Source: JANWKA01 sp035533815 (GTDB taxonomy: Bacteria; Bacteroidota; Bacteroidia; Chitinophagales; Chitinophagaceae). From it: 24,525 bases of DNA. Location of the stretch: positions 1-24,525 of the forward strand of contig DATLTB010000008.1 of assembly GCA_035533815.1 (NCBI GenBank), given 5' to 3'. The translations under genes and the position numbers were made by a program. Every line of letters starts with the position of its first letter. Position 1 is the first letter of the stretch. Shown here piece by piece: positions 1-7,954 of the stretch. The notes beneath the pieces were generated by a model, which saw only the letters and a list, made by a program, of their open reading frames with translations, was not told the origin of the DNA and made no database searches.

Positions 1-261
1 GAGGATTTTGCTGCCAATAAAGAGCAAAAATCATGCTGACATCCAGTGAAATCACTATCTGTATCTAATTATTCATCAACAACTTTTCCCCAAAACTAAG
101 ACTGGCATTGATTCTAATAGTATTCTTTCAAACACTAATTAGCAATCAATGTATTATAGATCAAATTAAGCATTTCCTTTGAGGAGTCTTTAAATTGTCC
201 TATAATTAATATTATGTTAAATAACGTGCATTATGATATTTGTTCTTGGCTTCAGCCATAT
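1..261. other. AT-rich left-edge spacer, no gene recognised
   Basis: This stretch is very AT-rich and broken by stops in all frames. The first 39 bases are open on the plus strand in frame 1 and end in TGA at 37-39, so they could be the last dozen codons of a gene lying to the left, but twelve residues are not enough to identify it. A minus-strand ATG at 32-34 could equally start a gene running off the left edge. Nothing else is supported. Confidence 0.4.
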
Positions 262-624
262 CTATAAGGCTTCAGATTTTAAAACCCTCCTATTCACAAG
301 GCGTTTGTCAAAAGAAAATTTTCTGTTTCCAGAATGGATATTCTTCTATAATTAAGATGCAGCGGATTTATGAGATAATTGAACTCTCCGGGAATTATAG
401 AGGATGGAACCTGTCAAACGGCTGTATTGCTGCTTTTAACCAAGAACTTTAAAAATATCATCTTTACCAATACTATGTCTATAAACCACATTTTCCAAAC
501 ATGCTAATGCCCTTGTGCTGGCTGTATATAGTATATAGAACCCATTGCTATTCCAGCGAGCTGCTCTGCCTGAAGCAGTGAGGTTTTTTGCCCATTTTTC
601 TAAAGTGATTCTATATACATTCAT
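262..624 (-). pseudogene. Decayed RES-domain toxin of a RES/Xre toxin-antitoxin pair
   Basis: The first 62 codons read as a normal RES-domain N-terminus: MNVYRI, then GRAARWNSNG and YTASTRALACLENVV. The frame then stops at 436-438, far short of the usual 150 or so residues. Further down the same strand the family's C-terminal half is still readable in another frame: KSSNTAV, a TGA stop at 414-416, then QVPSSIIPGEFNYLINPLH. The last family motif, KFSFDKRL, is back in the first frame and ends at TAG 262-264. The gene therefore has at least a central deletion of roughly 40-50 codons with a frame change, one nonsense codon and one later frameshift. RES toxins are known NAD+-consuming enzymes; this copy cannot make a full domain. 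Its start lies one base after the antitoxin stop codon, so the two were co-transcribed. Family assignment is by motif recognition. Confidence 0.75.
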
Positions 625-625
625 G

Positions 626-1063
626 TTAAGCCAAAGCCCCGAATTCGATTCTAATCAATTCTTCCATTATTAAGTTTATTCCTCCTGGAGTATGCATTAA
701 GTCAAAAGGAGTTCTCTCTCCCAGACCTATAGCCGGTACATTAAGCCATCCAATAAATGAATTTGGAGTGCCAAAAATTTCTTTTCCCTTTTTATAAAGT
801 GCCAGTATTTGCAATAGCTGTTCACTTTCAATACGCCCTAGCGGGCGCCGATTTAATCTACGATTATCAATAGTTTTTGGAGTAGTGTCAATAATAGCCG
901 CTAATTGTTTCTTATTAAGACCCGTAAGTTTTAATAATTGATCAAAAAAATTAACTTCGAGCCCTTTTCCAGCCGTAAATACCAATACTACAGGATTTGA
1001 AATCTCTTGTATGTATTTTTTAAATAAATCTTGTGGTAGTTTTGTAGAGATTGCTAAAGACAT
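626..1063 (-). CDS. Xre/MbcA/ParS-type antitoxin with DUF2384 domain
   Basis: This 145-residue protein looks intact. Residues 41-72 form a helix-turn-helix-like segment (LLKLTGLNKKQLAAIIDTTPKT) and residues 88-143 carry the DUF2384 toxin-binding signature: GKEIFGTPNSFIGWL, then LGERTPFDL and a final ELIRIEFG. In this family the protein neutralises a RES toxin encoded directly downstream and represses the shared promoter. Here the downstream toxin gene (262-624) is a wreck, so the antitoxin is an orphan. It may persist by drift, as a guard against a related toxin elsewhere, or as a DNA-binding regulator. The ATG at 1063 follows an AT-rich stretch with a candidate promoter. The base composition is AT-richer than in the housekeeping genes to the right, which fits recent acquisition. 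Confidence 0.85.
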   Translation of the reverse strand: MSLAISTKLPQDLFKKYIQEISNPVVLVFTAGKGLEVNFFDQLLKLTGLNKKQLAAIIDTTPKTIDNRRLNRRPLGRIESEQLLQILALYKKGKEIFGTPNSFIGWLNVPAIGLGERTPFDLMHTPGGINLIMEELIRIEFGALA

Positions 1064-1322
1064 ATCTTGGTTTATATATTACAAAAGCAAGAAAAATTAC
1101 GTTATTAAAAGTGCGAATTTACCCTTTTTTAGGTATTCTTACAATCACTTGTAAACTAGTCATTTACTAATTAACGAATGTCCGCCGGAGGTATTATAGG
1201 ATTTTTTTTTCATGAACTACAGAACTCCTGACCTCTCGCAGATTGATAATGGGGTAGTTTTGAAGATCATCCCTAATTGCGACCTGGGAAAAGTAGGCAA
1301 ATAGTCTCTTCCAGTATCTCGG
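1064..1322. other. Spacer upstream of the antitoxin, with an inverted repeat
   Basis: The spacer contains the antitoxin promoter candidate and, at 1151-1167, an inverted repeat GTAAA-(7)-TTTAC centred near the palindrome ACTAGT. It lies about 90 bases before the antitoxin ATG, a place where an autoregulating antitoxin could bind. A 30-codon plus-strand reading frame at 1213-1305 was not accepted as a gene. Confidence 0.3.
1114..1144 (-). promoter_or_regulatory. Candidate promoter of the antitoxin gene
   Basis: On the minus strand TTG (1142-1144) is followed after 20 bases by TAAATTCG (1114-1121), one mismatch from the Bacteroidota -7 consensus TAnnTTTG. Transcription would start near 1107-1110, about 45 bases before the ATG. 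This is a motif match only. Confidence 0.25.
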
Positions 1323-2618
1323 TCAGTTCCCTAGTTTGCTTCCTGCATTTTTGAGTTTCTGATCAATTTCATTGTATTTATCCGTCTCATTCTTGCGGGC
1401 ATAAATCTCCTTTAGTCCAGTCATCGCTTCCTGGTATACATTTAATTCATTGGCATTCAACTTGGGCTTTGCATCCAGTATTTCATAGGTTTTTTCCAGG
1501 TAGGGATATCCCAGGGCGAGATCATCATTCTGCTTTTTCGTCAGGGAATCAGATTTCATCTGATCCGCCTTTGAAGTTCCCAGGCTGCCTAGCAGCTTTC
1601 CAGACATGGCTGCCCTGTTGAAATACATCAGCCCCAGGTTGAAATTTGGACCATATTCATCTGGTTTGATGGAAATTGCCTTTTTATACGCCTCCACAGC
1701 CTGATTAAACAGGTCGGCAAAATTGGCTGGTTTCGGGAGGTTGTTACCAATGGAATCTTTTGGATTTGCCATATCATCCAGGGTAACTCCCAGGTTGAAA
1801 TTCAGGATATAATTATTTGGGTCCTTTTCAACACCGGCTTTCAATTGTTGGAGATATTCATCCATCTTTCCGGTTTCCCGGTAATATTCCATTTCCTGCT
1901 GACCGAAATCCGCATTATCCGGAAACAGTAGCTTCGCTTCATCCGCCGTGGCCATGAATTTGGCAGTATTCATTTGCTTCAGGTAATAATTCAGGAGGAC
2001 CTGATATACGAATGTATTTTTATACTTGATATCAGCCAGTTTCTGATAACCTGCAACTGCGGAATCCATATATTCCATCTGGGAGGGATTGGCATTAGCT
2101 TCATTATAAGCTGCATTGGACATATTTAATACCGCCATGGTATCCAGATCAGCGCCAAACATGGTATTCATGGAATGCAAAAAATCATTTATACTAACAG
2201 CGCTTTTGAAATCGATATATGCAGTGCTATAATCCTTATTATTAAAAGCCGTCACAGCATTCTTCCAGAAATCAGAATATAATGCCCCGATTTTCTGCGT
2301 ATTGATTAAGAGGTCAGGGTTGCTTGGTTTCAATTTCTGACTCTCCTGATAACTTATAAGAGCTACTGAATCCGGGTTGGGAGAAAGATTCTTAAATTTG
2401 GCACTTTGTCCGATTTCCCGGTAAACCTCCCCCCTCACATACCAGGCATCAAAGTCAGTACTGGTCTTAGCATCTGTTACCGCCTGGTCAATAAAGTTTT
2501 TGGCTTTATCCAAATCCCCGCTCTTCATATAATCCTTGGCATTGTTGATATATTTTTTCTGGGCACTACCATATAAAATTGCAGTGCAATACAATCCGGA
2601 TATAAGTAATTTTTTCAT
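1323..2618 (-). CDS. Exported TPR-repeat protein
   Basis: This 431-residue protein begins with a signal peptide (MKKLLISGLYCTAILYGSAQ); cleavage before Gln20 is typical of Bacteroidota type I signal peptides. The rest is helical with tetratricopeptide-like units, clearest at about residues 24-56 (YINNAKDYMKSGDLDKAKNF), 225-290 and 300-345 (AVEAYKKAISIKPDEYGPNF, then NLGLMYFNRA). TPR arrays are protein-interaction scaffolds and no catalytic motif is visible. The protein is probably periplasmic or attached to the inner face of the outer membrane. The gene starts 37 bases after the gyrA stop on the same strand, so it is probably transcribed with gyrA. No specific function can be assigned. Confidence 0.85.
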   Translation of the reverse strand: MKKLLISGLYCTAILYGSAQKKYINNAKDYMKSGDLDKAKNFIDQAVTDAKTSTDFDAWYVRGEVYREIGQSAKFKNLSPNPDSVALISYQESQKLKPSNPDLLINTQKIGALYSDFWKNAVTAFNNKDYSTAYIDFKSAVSINDFLHSMNTMFGADLDTMAVLNMSNAAYNEANANPSQMEYMDSAVAGYQKLADIKYKNTFVYQVLLNYYLKQMNTAKFMATADEAKLLFPDNADFGQQEMEYYRETGKMDEYLQQLKAGVEKDPNNYILNFNLGVTLDDMANPKDSIGNNLPKPANFADLFNQAVEAYKKAISIKPDEYGPNFNLGLMYFNRAAMSGKLLGSLGTSKADQMKSDSLTKKQNDDLALGYPYLEKTYEILDAKPKLNANELNVYQEAMTGLKEIYARKNETDKYNEIDQKLKNAGSKLGN

Positions 2619-2655
2619 CCTATTTTTTTTTGATTTAAAGATAGGCAGGTTAAGG

Positions 2656-5166
2656 TTAATTTCCTATAGCAGGTGGATCAATCTTAAGATCCACTTCATC
2701 CCGGTCCTCCAGGCGAGCAACAGCAGCTATTTCATCGCCGTCATCCATCCTGATGAGCCTGACTCCCTGGGTAGCCCTCCCGGCTTCCCGGATACCGGCT
2801 ACCGGCATCCGGATAGTGATCCCCGATTTGCAAGTTATCATCAGGTCAGATCCTTCCTCTACTCCAAGTATGGCGATTAGGGCTCCGGTCCTTTCAGTTA
2901 CATTGATCGTTTTAACTCCTTTCCCCCCCCGGTTGGTGATCCGGTAATCCTCAATTCCGGTTCTTTTTCCAAAGCCTTTTTCCGAAACGACCATGATAGT
3001 TTTTGACCGGTCACCCCTTTCTACACAAATCAGGCCAACTACTTCATCGTGCTCATTGTCCACCTCAATACCCCTGACCCCAATTGCTCCTCTTCCAGTA
3101 TCCCTCACGGTATCTTCCGGAAAACGGATCGCCCTGCCGCTTTTGACCGCCATCATGATCTCGCATTTCCCGTTGGTCAGCTTGGCTTCCAGAAGCTGAT
3201 CCCCCTCATTGACGGTAATGGCATTGATCCCATTCTGCCGTGGCCTTGAAAAATCATCCAGGGAAGTTTTTTTGATAGTCCCATTCCGGGTACATAATAT
3301 AATATAATGAGATTTTACAAAGTCCTTGTTCTCCAGATCACGGATATCAATGATAGCCCGTATTTTATCCTCTCCCGGTAAATTGATCAGGTTCTGGATA
3401 GCCCTACCCTTGGATTGCTTTTCTCCTTCAGGGATTTCATACACTTTCAGCCAGAAACACCTCCCCTGCTCTGTGAAAAAAAGCATGGTATGATGGGTGG
3501 ATGCAACAAACAAGTGTTCTATGTAATCTTCCTCCCTGGTCTTACCGCCAATGGCTCCCCTTCCCCCTCTTTTCTGTAACCGGTAATCTTCCGCAGCCGT
3601 CCGTTTTATATAACCTAAATGGGATATGGTAATCACCACATCCTGCTCCGCAATGATATCTTCGATCCGCATTTCATTAGCCAGGTATTGTATCTCCGTT
3701 TTTCGTTCATCTCCGAATTTTCTTTTTACTTCTATAAGCTCTTCCTTGATGATCTGATAACGGAGACCTTCATCCGAAAGGATGTTATTCAATTGAGCAA
3801 TCAATTGGACCAGGCTGGAATATTCTTCCTTGATCTTATCCCGCTCCATACCCGTGAGCCGTTGCAACCTAAGTTCAAGCACGGCCTTGGCCTGAATTTC
3901 CGTGAGGCCAAACCGGGCTATCATTTCATCGCGGGCCAGTTCCGGTGTCCTGGAATTGCGGATTAAAGAAATAAACTCATCCAGGTGATCAAGGGCAACC
4001 AGATAACCTTCCAGGATATGGGATTTCTTCTCCGCTTCCCGCAGTTCAAACTTGGTCCTGCGCACGATGATCTCATGACGAAAATGAATAAACTCCGTAA
4101 TCAGTTCCCGCAGATTCAGTAATTGGGGCCGGCCATTCACCAGGGCCACATTATTAATGCCGAACGAAGTCTGTAATTCTGAATATTTATATAATTGATT
4201 AATGACCAGATTGGCAATGACATCTTTTTTCAGATCAATCACTAGCCGCATTCCGTCCCTATCGGATTCATCCCTCACGTCACTGATGCCTTCAATCTGC
4301 TTTTCATTGACTAATTGGGCAATCTTCTCATGCAGGGCAGCCTTATTCACCTGGTATGGCAGTTCATAAATAACAATCAGTTCCCTTCCGGTTGATTTTG
4401 TTTCTACATTAACTTTTCCCCGCACCACCACCCTGCCCCGACCGGTTTCAAAACCCTGCTTAACTCCTTCATACCCATAGATTATACCTCCGGTTGGAAA
4501 ATCAGGAGCCTTCACAAACTTAATGAGCTCCTCAATGGTAATATTCCGATTATCAATATATTGTATACACCCTTCTACCACTTCGCTCAGGTTATGGGGA
4601 AGGATATTGGTAGCCATTCCCACCGCGATTCCGGAAGCCCCGTTAACTAATAAATTAGGTATACGAGCTGGCAATACTGTAGGCTCTTCCAGGGTATCAT
4701 CGAAATTCAGGGTGAAATCCACTGTTTCCTTGTCAATATCTTCCAATATGGCTTCAGCAGCCCGCTGGAGTCTTATTTCCGTATAACGCATGGCAGCAGG
4801 GGAATCTCCATCCACCGATCCGAAATTGCCCTGTCCGTCTATCAGGGGGTACCGCATTGTCCAGGGCTGAACCAGTCTGACTATTGTATCATATATCGCT
4901 TTATCTCCATGTGGATGGTATTTCCCCATTACCTCACCTACAACACGGGCAGATTTCTTGTAAGGTTTATGGCTATTATTGCCGAGTTCATTCATTCCAA
5001 ACAGTACCCTGCGATGAACTGGCTTGAGACCATCCCGGACATCCGGCAGTGCCCTGCTGACAATTACCGACATCGAATAATCGATGTAGGCTGTTTTCAT
5101 CTCTTCTTCAATATTGATTTGTATGATTTTCCCACCAGGAGAAAATGCAGCATCCTGTGTATCCAT
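2656..5166 (-). CDS. gyrA: DNA gyrase subunit A
   Basis: GyrA forms the A2B2 gyrase that introduces negative supercoils using ATP. The 836-residue product has the breakage-reunion domain, with catalytic Tyr128 in AAMRYTE (residues 124-130) and the KYHPHGD segment at 82-88, then the coiled-coil gate and a C-terminal beta-pinwheel. The canonical GyrA box QKRGGRG sits at 531-537 and separates this protein from ParC; later blade turns are visible at GRGAIG (691-696), RGGKG (746-750) and GRATQG (796-801). Residue 89, equivalent to E. coli Ser83 in the quinolone-resistance region, is Lys; Asp93 (E. coli Asp87) is kept. A run of eight G codes for Arg746-Gly748. The ATG at 5166 fits the family N-terminus (IIQINIEEEMKTAYIDYSM) and is preceded by a -7-like element. 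The TPR gene follows after 37 bases. Confidence 0.97.
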   Translation of the reverse strand: MDTQDAAFSPGGKIIQINIEEEMKTAYIDYSMSVIVSRALPDVRDGLKPVHRRVLFGMNELGNNSHKPYKKSARVVGEVMGKYHPHGDKAIYDTIVRLVQPWTMRYPLIDGQGNFGSVDGDSPAAMRYTEIRLQRAAEAILEDIDKETVDFTLNFDDTLEEPTVLPARIPNLLVNGASGIAVGMATNILPHNLSEVVEGCIQYIDNRNITIEELIKFVKAPDFPTGGIIYGYEGVKQGFETGRGRVVVRGKVNVETKSTGRELIVIYELPYQVNKAALHEKIAQLVNEKQIEGISDVRDESDRDGMRLVIDLKKDVIANLVINQLYKYSELQTSFGINNVALVNGRPQLLNLRELITEFIHFRHEIIVRRTKFELREAEKKSHILEGYLVALDHLDEFISLIRNSRTPELARDEMIARFGLTEIQAKAVLELRLQRLTGMERDKIKEEYSSLVQLIAQLNNILSDEGLRYQIIKEELIEVKRKFGDERKTEIQYLANEMRIEDIIAEQDVVITISHLGYIKRTAAEDYRLQKRGGRGAIGGKTREEDYIEHLFVASTHHTMLFFTEQGRCFWLKVYEIPEGEKQSKGRAIQNLINLPGEDKIRAIIDIRDLENKDFVKSHYIILCTRNGTIKKTSLDDFSRPRQNGINAITVNEGDQLLEAKLTNGKCEIMMAVKSGRAIRFPEDTVRDTGRGAIGVRGIEVDNEHDEVVGLICVERGDRSKTIMVVSEKGFGKRTGIEDYRITNRGGKGVKTINVTERTGALIAILGVEEGSDLMITCKSGITIRMPVAGIREAGRATQGVRLIRMDDGDEIAAVARLEDRDEVDLKIDPPAIGN

Positions 5167-5456
5167 AATTAAAAATAACCGGAATTGATAAAATAAAGGG
5201 CAGGCAAATATAGGAGATTATCCTGGTAAATGCACTGGTTCGCAGGTCTTTTTAAAGGGAGTATCTTTAAATTAATGCATTGAATTCCAACAATTAATAA
5301 TATAGAATCTGGCATTTATCCCAATATGAATCTGGCTTAAAAACCAAGGGGGAGAGGAATCCTTTTTTTTAGCACGATAATTGTCTGAAAACTAATATAT
5401 CAAGAAGTTTATTATTATATTATTAAAAAGATCAATTTGATTTTCAGGGCTTGGCT
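5167..5456. other. Divergent intergenic region between gyrA and the saccharopine dehydrogenase-like gene
   Basis: This AT-rich region holds the start signals of two divergent genes. The gyrA side has the -7 element at 5205-5212. On the plus strand TATCTTTA at 5262-5269 is one mismatch from TAnnTTTG but lacks a good -33 partner. No open reading frame or RNA gene was recognised. Confidence 0.5.
5205..5212 (-). promoter_or_regulatory. Candidate -7 element of the gyrA promoter
   Basis: On the minus strand these bases read TATATTTG, a perfect match to the Bacteroidota -7 consensus TAnnTTTG, and lie 39 bases before the gyrA ATG. No clear TTG -33 element is found at the expected distance. Confidence 0.35.
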
Positions 5457-6782
5457 ATGAAACAGATTTTGATTTTCGGGGCTGGAAAGTCAGCCACTGT
5501 CCTGATTGAGTTTCTGATAGCTCATGCGCCGAAAAACAAATGGCACCTGACTGTAGTGGACAGTAATTTGTCTTTGGTCCAATCTAAAACCGGGAAATCC
5601 TATTTTGCTACTCCCTTGGCATTTGACATTCAGCAGGAGATCACCCGAAGAAAACTGGTAGAAAATTCCGATCTGGTCATTTCCCTGCTACCGCCCTCCC
5701 TGCATTTGCTTATTGCCCAGGACTGCCTTTTGTATCAAAAACATTTGCTTACTGCTTCCTATGCAGACCAAAAGATCCAAAAACTGGGCCCTGAAATTCG
5801 TAAAGCAGGCCTTCTTTTTGTTTATGAAATGGGATTGGACCCCGGCTTAGACCATATGTCCGCAATGAACCTGATTCATTCCATTAAAAGGAAAGGAGGA
5901 CTAATCCGGTCTTTCCGTTCCTTTTGCGGAGGCTTGATGGATCCTTCCAGCAATGATAATCCATGGAGTTACAAGATTTCCTGGAACCCCGCCAATGTCG
6001 TGCTGGCAGGAAAATCAGGAGCTACCTTTAAAGATAAAGGTAAGATAGTCGAACTGTGTTACGAAGAATTATTCGATCAGGGAAAGACGATTCAGGTCAG
6101 TGGTCTGGGCAAGTTGGCCTATTATCCCAACCGGGACTCTTTAAATTATATGAAATTATATCAGCTTGAGGAATCCGAAACCTTCCTTAGGGCCACTCTT
6201 CGCTTTCCGGAGTTCTGTGAGGGCTGGAATGCATTGGTCAGGCTGGGTTTGACAGATGACAAAGCTAAAGTCAATACCGATGAGCTGCCTTATTTTAAAT
6301 GGGCATCTCAGAAATTGAAAAATAAATTCCCCGCTTCCAGCGAAGAATCTTTTACTGAATTTTTGGGGACAAAGGATAATTCAAGGGTGATCACGCAGTT
6401 AAAATTCCTGGGATTCTTAAATGGTGGGCTAATCAATCAAGGAGAACGGACCAACGCAGAAATATTACAGTCAGTTTTGGAAAATAAACTTAAAATGCTG
6501 CCTGATGATCATGATTTGGTGGTCATGCAACATGAAATTAGATTTGAACGATGCCGGATTGAAACCTGCCTGGTCAGTAGCCTGATGATTACCGGGGAAA
6601 ACAGCTTGAATACGGCGATGGCCAAAACAGTAGGCCTTCCGTTGGGTATCATGGCCAAGCTTATTCTCACCGGAAAAATGCCCTTGATCGGACTGCACAT
6701 TCCCATTGTACCTGAAATTTACCAACCGGTATTAAAAGAACTGGAAGAACAGGGGATTCGTTTTGAAGAGCGCTTCGAATAA
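5457..6782 (+). CDS. Saccharopine dehydrogenase-like oxidoreductase (LYS9 type)
   Basis: The 441-residue protein starts with a Rossmann dinucleotide-binding motif (ILIFGAGKSA, residues 4-13), followed by the acidic strand end TVVD (32-35) and SLLPPSLH (76-83). The segment YEMGLDPGLDHM (123-134) and a long C-terminal domain match the LYS9-type saccharopine dehydrogenases, which oxidise saccharopine with NAD(P)+ to glutamate and alpha-aminoadipate semialdehyde. Length fits the single-function form; no lysine-ketoglutarate reductase domain is attached and no partner is seen nearby. A TTG two codons upstream (5451) is open, but the ATG at 5457 directly precedes the Rossmann strand and is preferred. 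It ends three bases before the end of the convergent ychF gene. The substrate is inferred from family resemblance. Confidence 0.85.
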   Translation: MKQILIFGAGKSATVLIEFLIAHAPKNKWHLTVVDSNLSLVQSKTGKSYFATPLAFDIQQEITRRKLVENSDLVISLLPPSLHLLIAQDCLLYQKHLLTASYADQKIQKLGPEIRKAGLLFVYEMGLDPGLDHMSAMNLIHSIKRKGGLIRSFRSFCGGLMDPSSNDNPWSYKISWNPANVVLAGKSGATFKDKGKIVELCYEELFDQGKTIQVSGLGKLAYYPNRDSLNYMKLYQLEESETFLRATLRFPEFCEGWNALVRLGLTDDKAKVNTDELPYFKWASQKLKNKFPASSEESFTEFLGTKDNSRVITQLKFLGFLNGGLINQGERTNAEILQSVLENKLKMLPDDHDLVVMQHEIRFERCRIETCLVSSLMITGENSLNTAMAKTVGLPLGIMAKLILTGKMPLIGLHIPIVPEIYQPVLKELEEQGIRFEERFE

Positions 6783-6785
6783 AGT

Positions 6786-7886
6786 TTACACATTGAACCG
6801 AAAATGCATGACATCACCGTCCTGCACCTGGTAATCCTTTCCTTCCACATTAAGTTTGCCGTTATCCCGGCACGCCGATTCAGATCCATATCGGATATAA
6901 TCTGTATAGCGGATCACCTCAGCCCGGATAAACCCTTTCTCGAAATCTGAATGGATGACCCCCGCTGCCTGGGGTGCCAACATTCCCCTGTGTATGGTCC
7001 AGGCTCTGACCTCCGGCTCACCCGCAGTGAAATAGGTAATCAGGTTTAACAAATGAAAAGTGGAATGTACCAAACGAACTACCCCCGATTCAGCAAGACC
7101 AAGATCCGATAAGAAGATTCTACGGTCCTCAGCATTATCCAGTGAGGCGATTTCTGATTCAATGGCTGCACTGATATACAGTACTTCTGCATTTTCTTCC
7201 TTCACCGCATGCTCAACAGCTGCAGTGAAACGGTTGCCCTTAATTACTGAAGCTTCGTCCACATTGCATACATAGATTACTGGTTTCAGGGTAAGCAAGA
7301 AAAGATCTGAAAGGAATTTCTCTCTTTCTGAAACGGTCACCGGGAAAAGCCGTGCTGATTTTCCCTGACCCAGGTGGCCCCGCAAACGCTTCAGCAGTTC
7401 GAGCCCTTGCATCATTTCCCTTTCTCCAGTCCTGACTTGTTTTTCGATCCGGTGAATCTTCTTATCTACCGTGTCCAGATCCCTGAGCTGGAGCTCGGTA
7501 TCCACAATCTCCTTATCCCGGACGGGATCAATGCTGCCATCTACATGAATAATATTATTATCTTCAAAACACCGCAACACATGAATGACCGCGTCTGTAT
7601 TCCGGATATTGGCCAGGAACTGGTTACCCAACCCCTCCCCTTTGCTGGCTCCTTTGACCAGTCCGGCAATATCAACTATTTCTACAGTTGCCGGAATCAC
7701 CCGTTTTGGCTTGACCAGGGCTTCCAGTCTGGCAAGTCGCTCATCCGGGACAATAATCACCCCTATGTTGGGTTCAATGGTGCAGAAAGGGAAATTTGCT
7801 GCCTGCGCCTTTGCATTGCTTAAGGCATTAAATAAGGTGGATTTACCCACATTGGGCAGTCCAACGATTCCTCCCTGCAATCCCAT
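6786..7886 (-). CDS. ychF: Redox-regulated ATPase YchF (Obg-like ATPase 1 family)
   Basis: This is a 366-residue P-loop protein of the universally conserved YchF/OLA1 family, which binds ribosomes and hydrolyses ATP rather than GTP. The G1 motif is GLPNVGKST (9-17), G3 is DIAGL (72-76) with the family stretch KGASKGEGLGNQFL after it, and G4 is NVDE (208-211) in place of NKxD, the change linked to ATP preference. Cys35 in FPFCTIEPN is kept. A coiled-coil insert follows, and residues 285-366 form the C-terminal TGS domain. An upstream ATG (7904) would add MPKFHL, but the family begins at MGLQGGIVGLPN, and a -7-like element overlaps the longer start, so the ATG at 7886 is chosen. Confidence 0.95.
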   Translation of the reverse strand: MGLQGGIVGLPNVGKSTLFNALSNAKAQAANFPFCTIEPNIGVIIVPDERLARLEALVKPKRVIPATVEIVDIAGLVKGASKGEGLGNQFLANIRNTDAVIHVLRCFEDNNIIHVDGSIDPVRDKEIVDTELQLRDLDTVDKKIHRIEKQVRTGEREMMQGLELLKRLRGHLGQGKSARLFPVTVSEREKFLSDLFLLTLKPVIYVCNVDEASVIKGNRFTAAVEHAVKEENAEVLYISAAIESEIASLDNAEDRRIFLSDLGLAESGVVRLVHSTFHLLNLITYFTAGEPEVRAWTIHRGMLAPQAAGVIHSDFEKGFIRAEVIRYTDYIRYGSESACRDNGKLNVEGKDYQVQDGDVMHFRFNV

Positions 7887-7901
7887 GAGATGAAATTTCG
7901 G

Positions 7902-7909
7902 CAAAAATA
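7902..7909 (-). promoter_or_regulatory. Candidate -7 element of the ychF promoter
   Basis: The minus strand reads TATTTTTG, a perfect TAnnTTTG match, 16 bases before the chosen ychF ATG. If used, the leader is only about 10-12 bases and the longer start at 7904 would not be in the transcript. No -33 TTG was found. Confidence 0.3.
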
Positions 7910-7954
7910 AAGGAAACGGGAACAGTTTTTCTTTCTATTTTAGTGCCCGATCCT

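Noticed and set aside
240..452. 70-codon plus-strand frame
   Set aside because: It lies antisense to the decayed RES toxin, has no recognisable domain, and the minus strand carries clear RES motifs in the same bases.
1213..1305. 30-codon plus-strand frame beginning MNYRTPDLSQ
   Set aside because: Too short, no promoter or family resemblance; possible remnant but nothing supports it.
7943..7954. GTG start four codons upstream for the DUF1611 gene
   Set aside because: Family members begin close to the AIILTNGLL strand, which fits the ATG at 7955; the GTG cannot be excluded.
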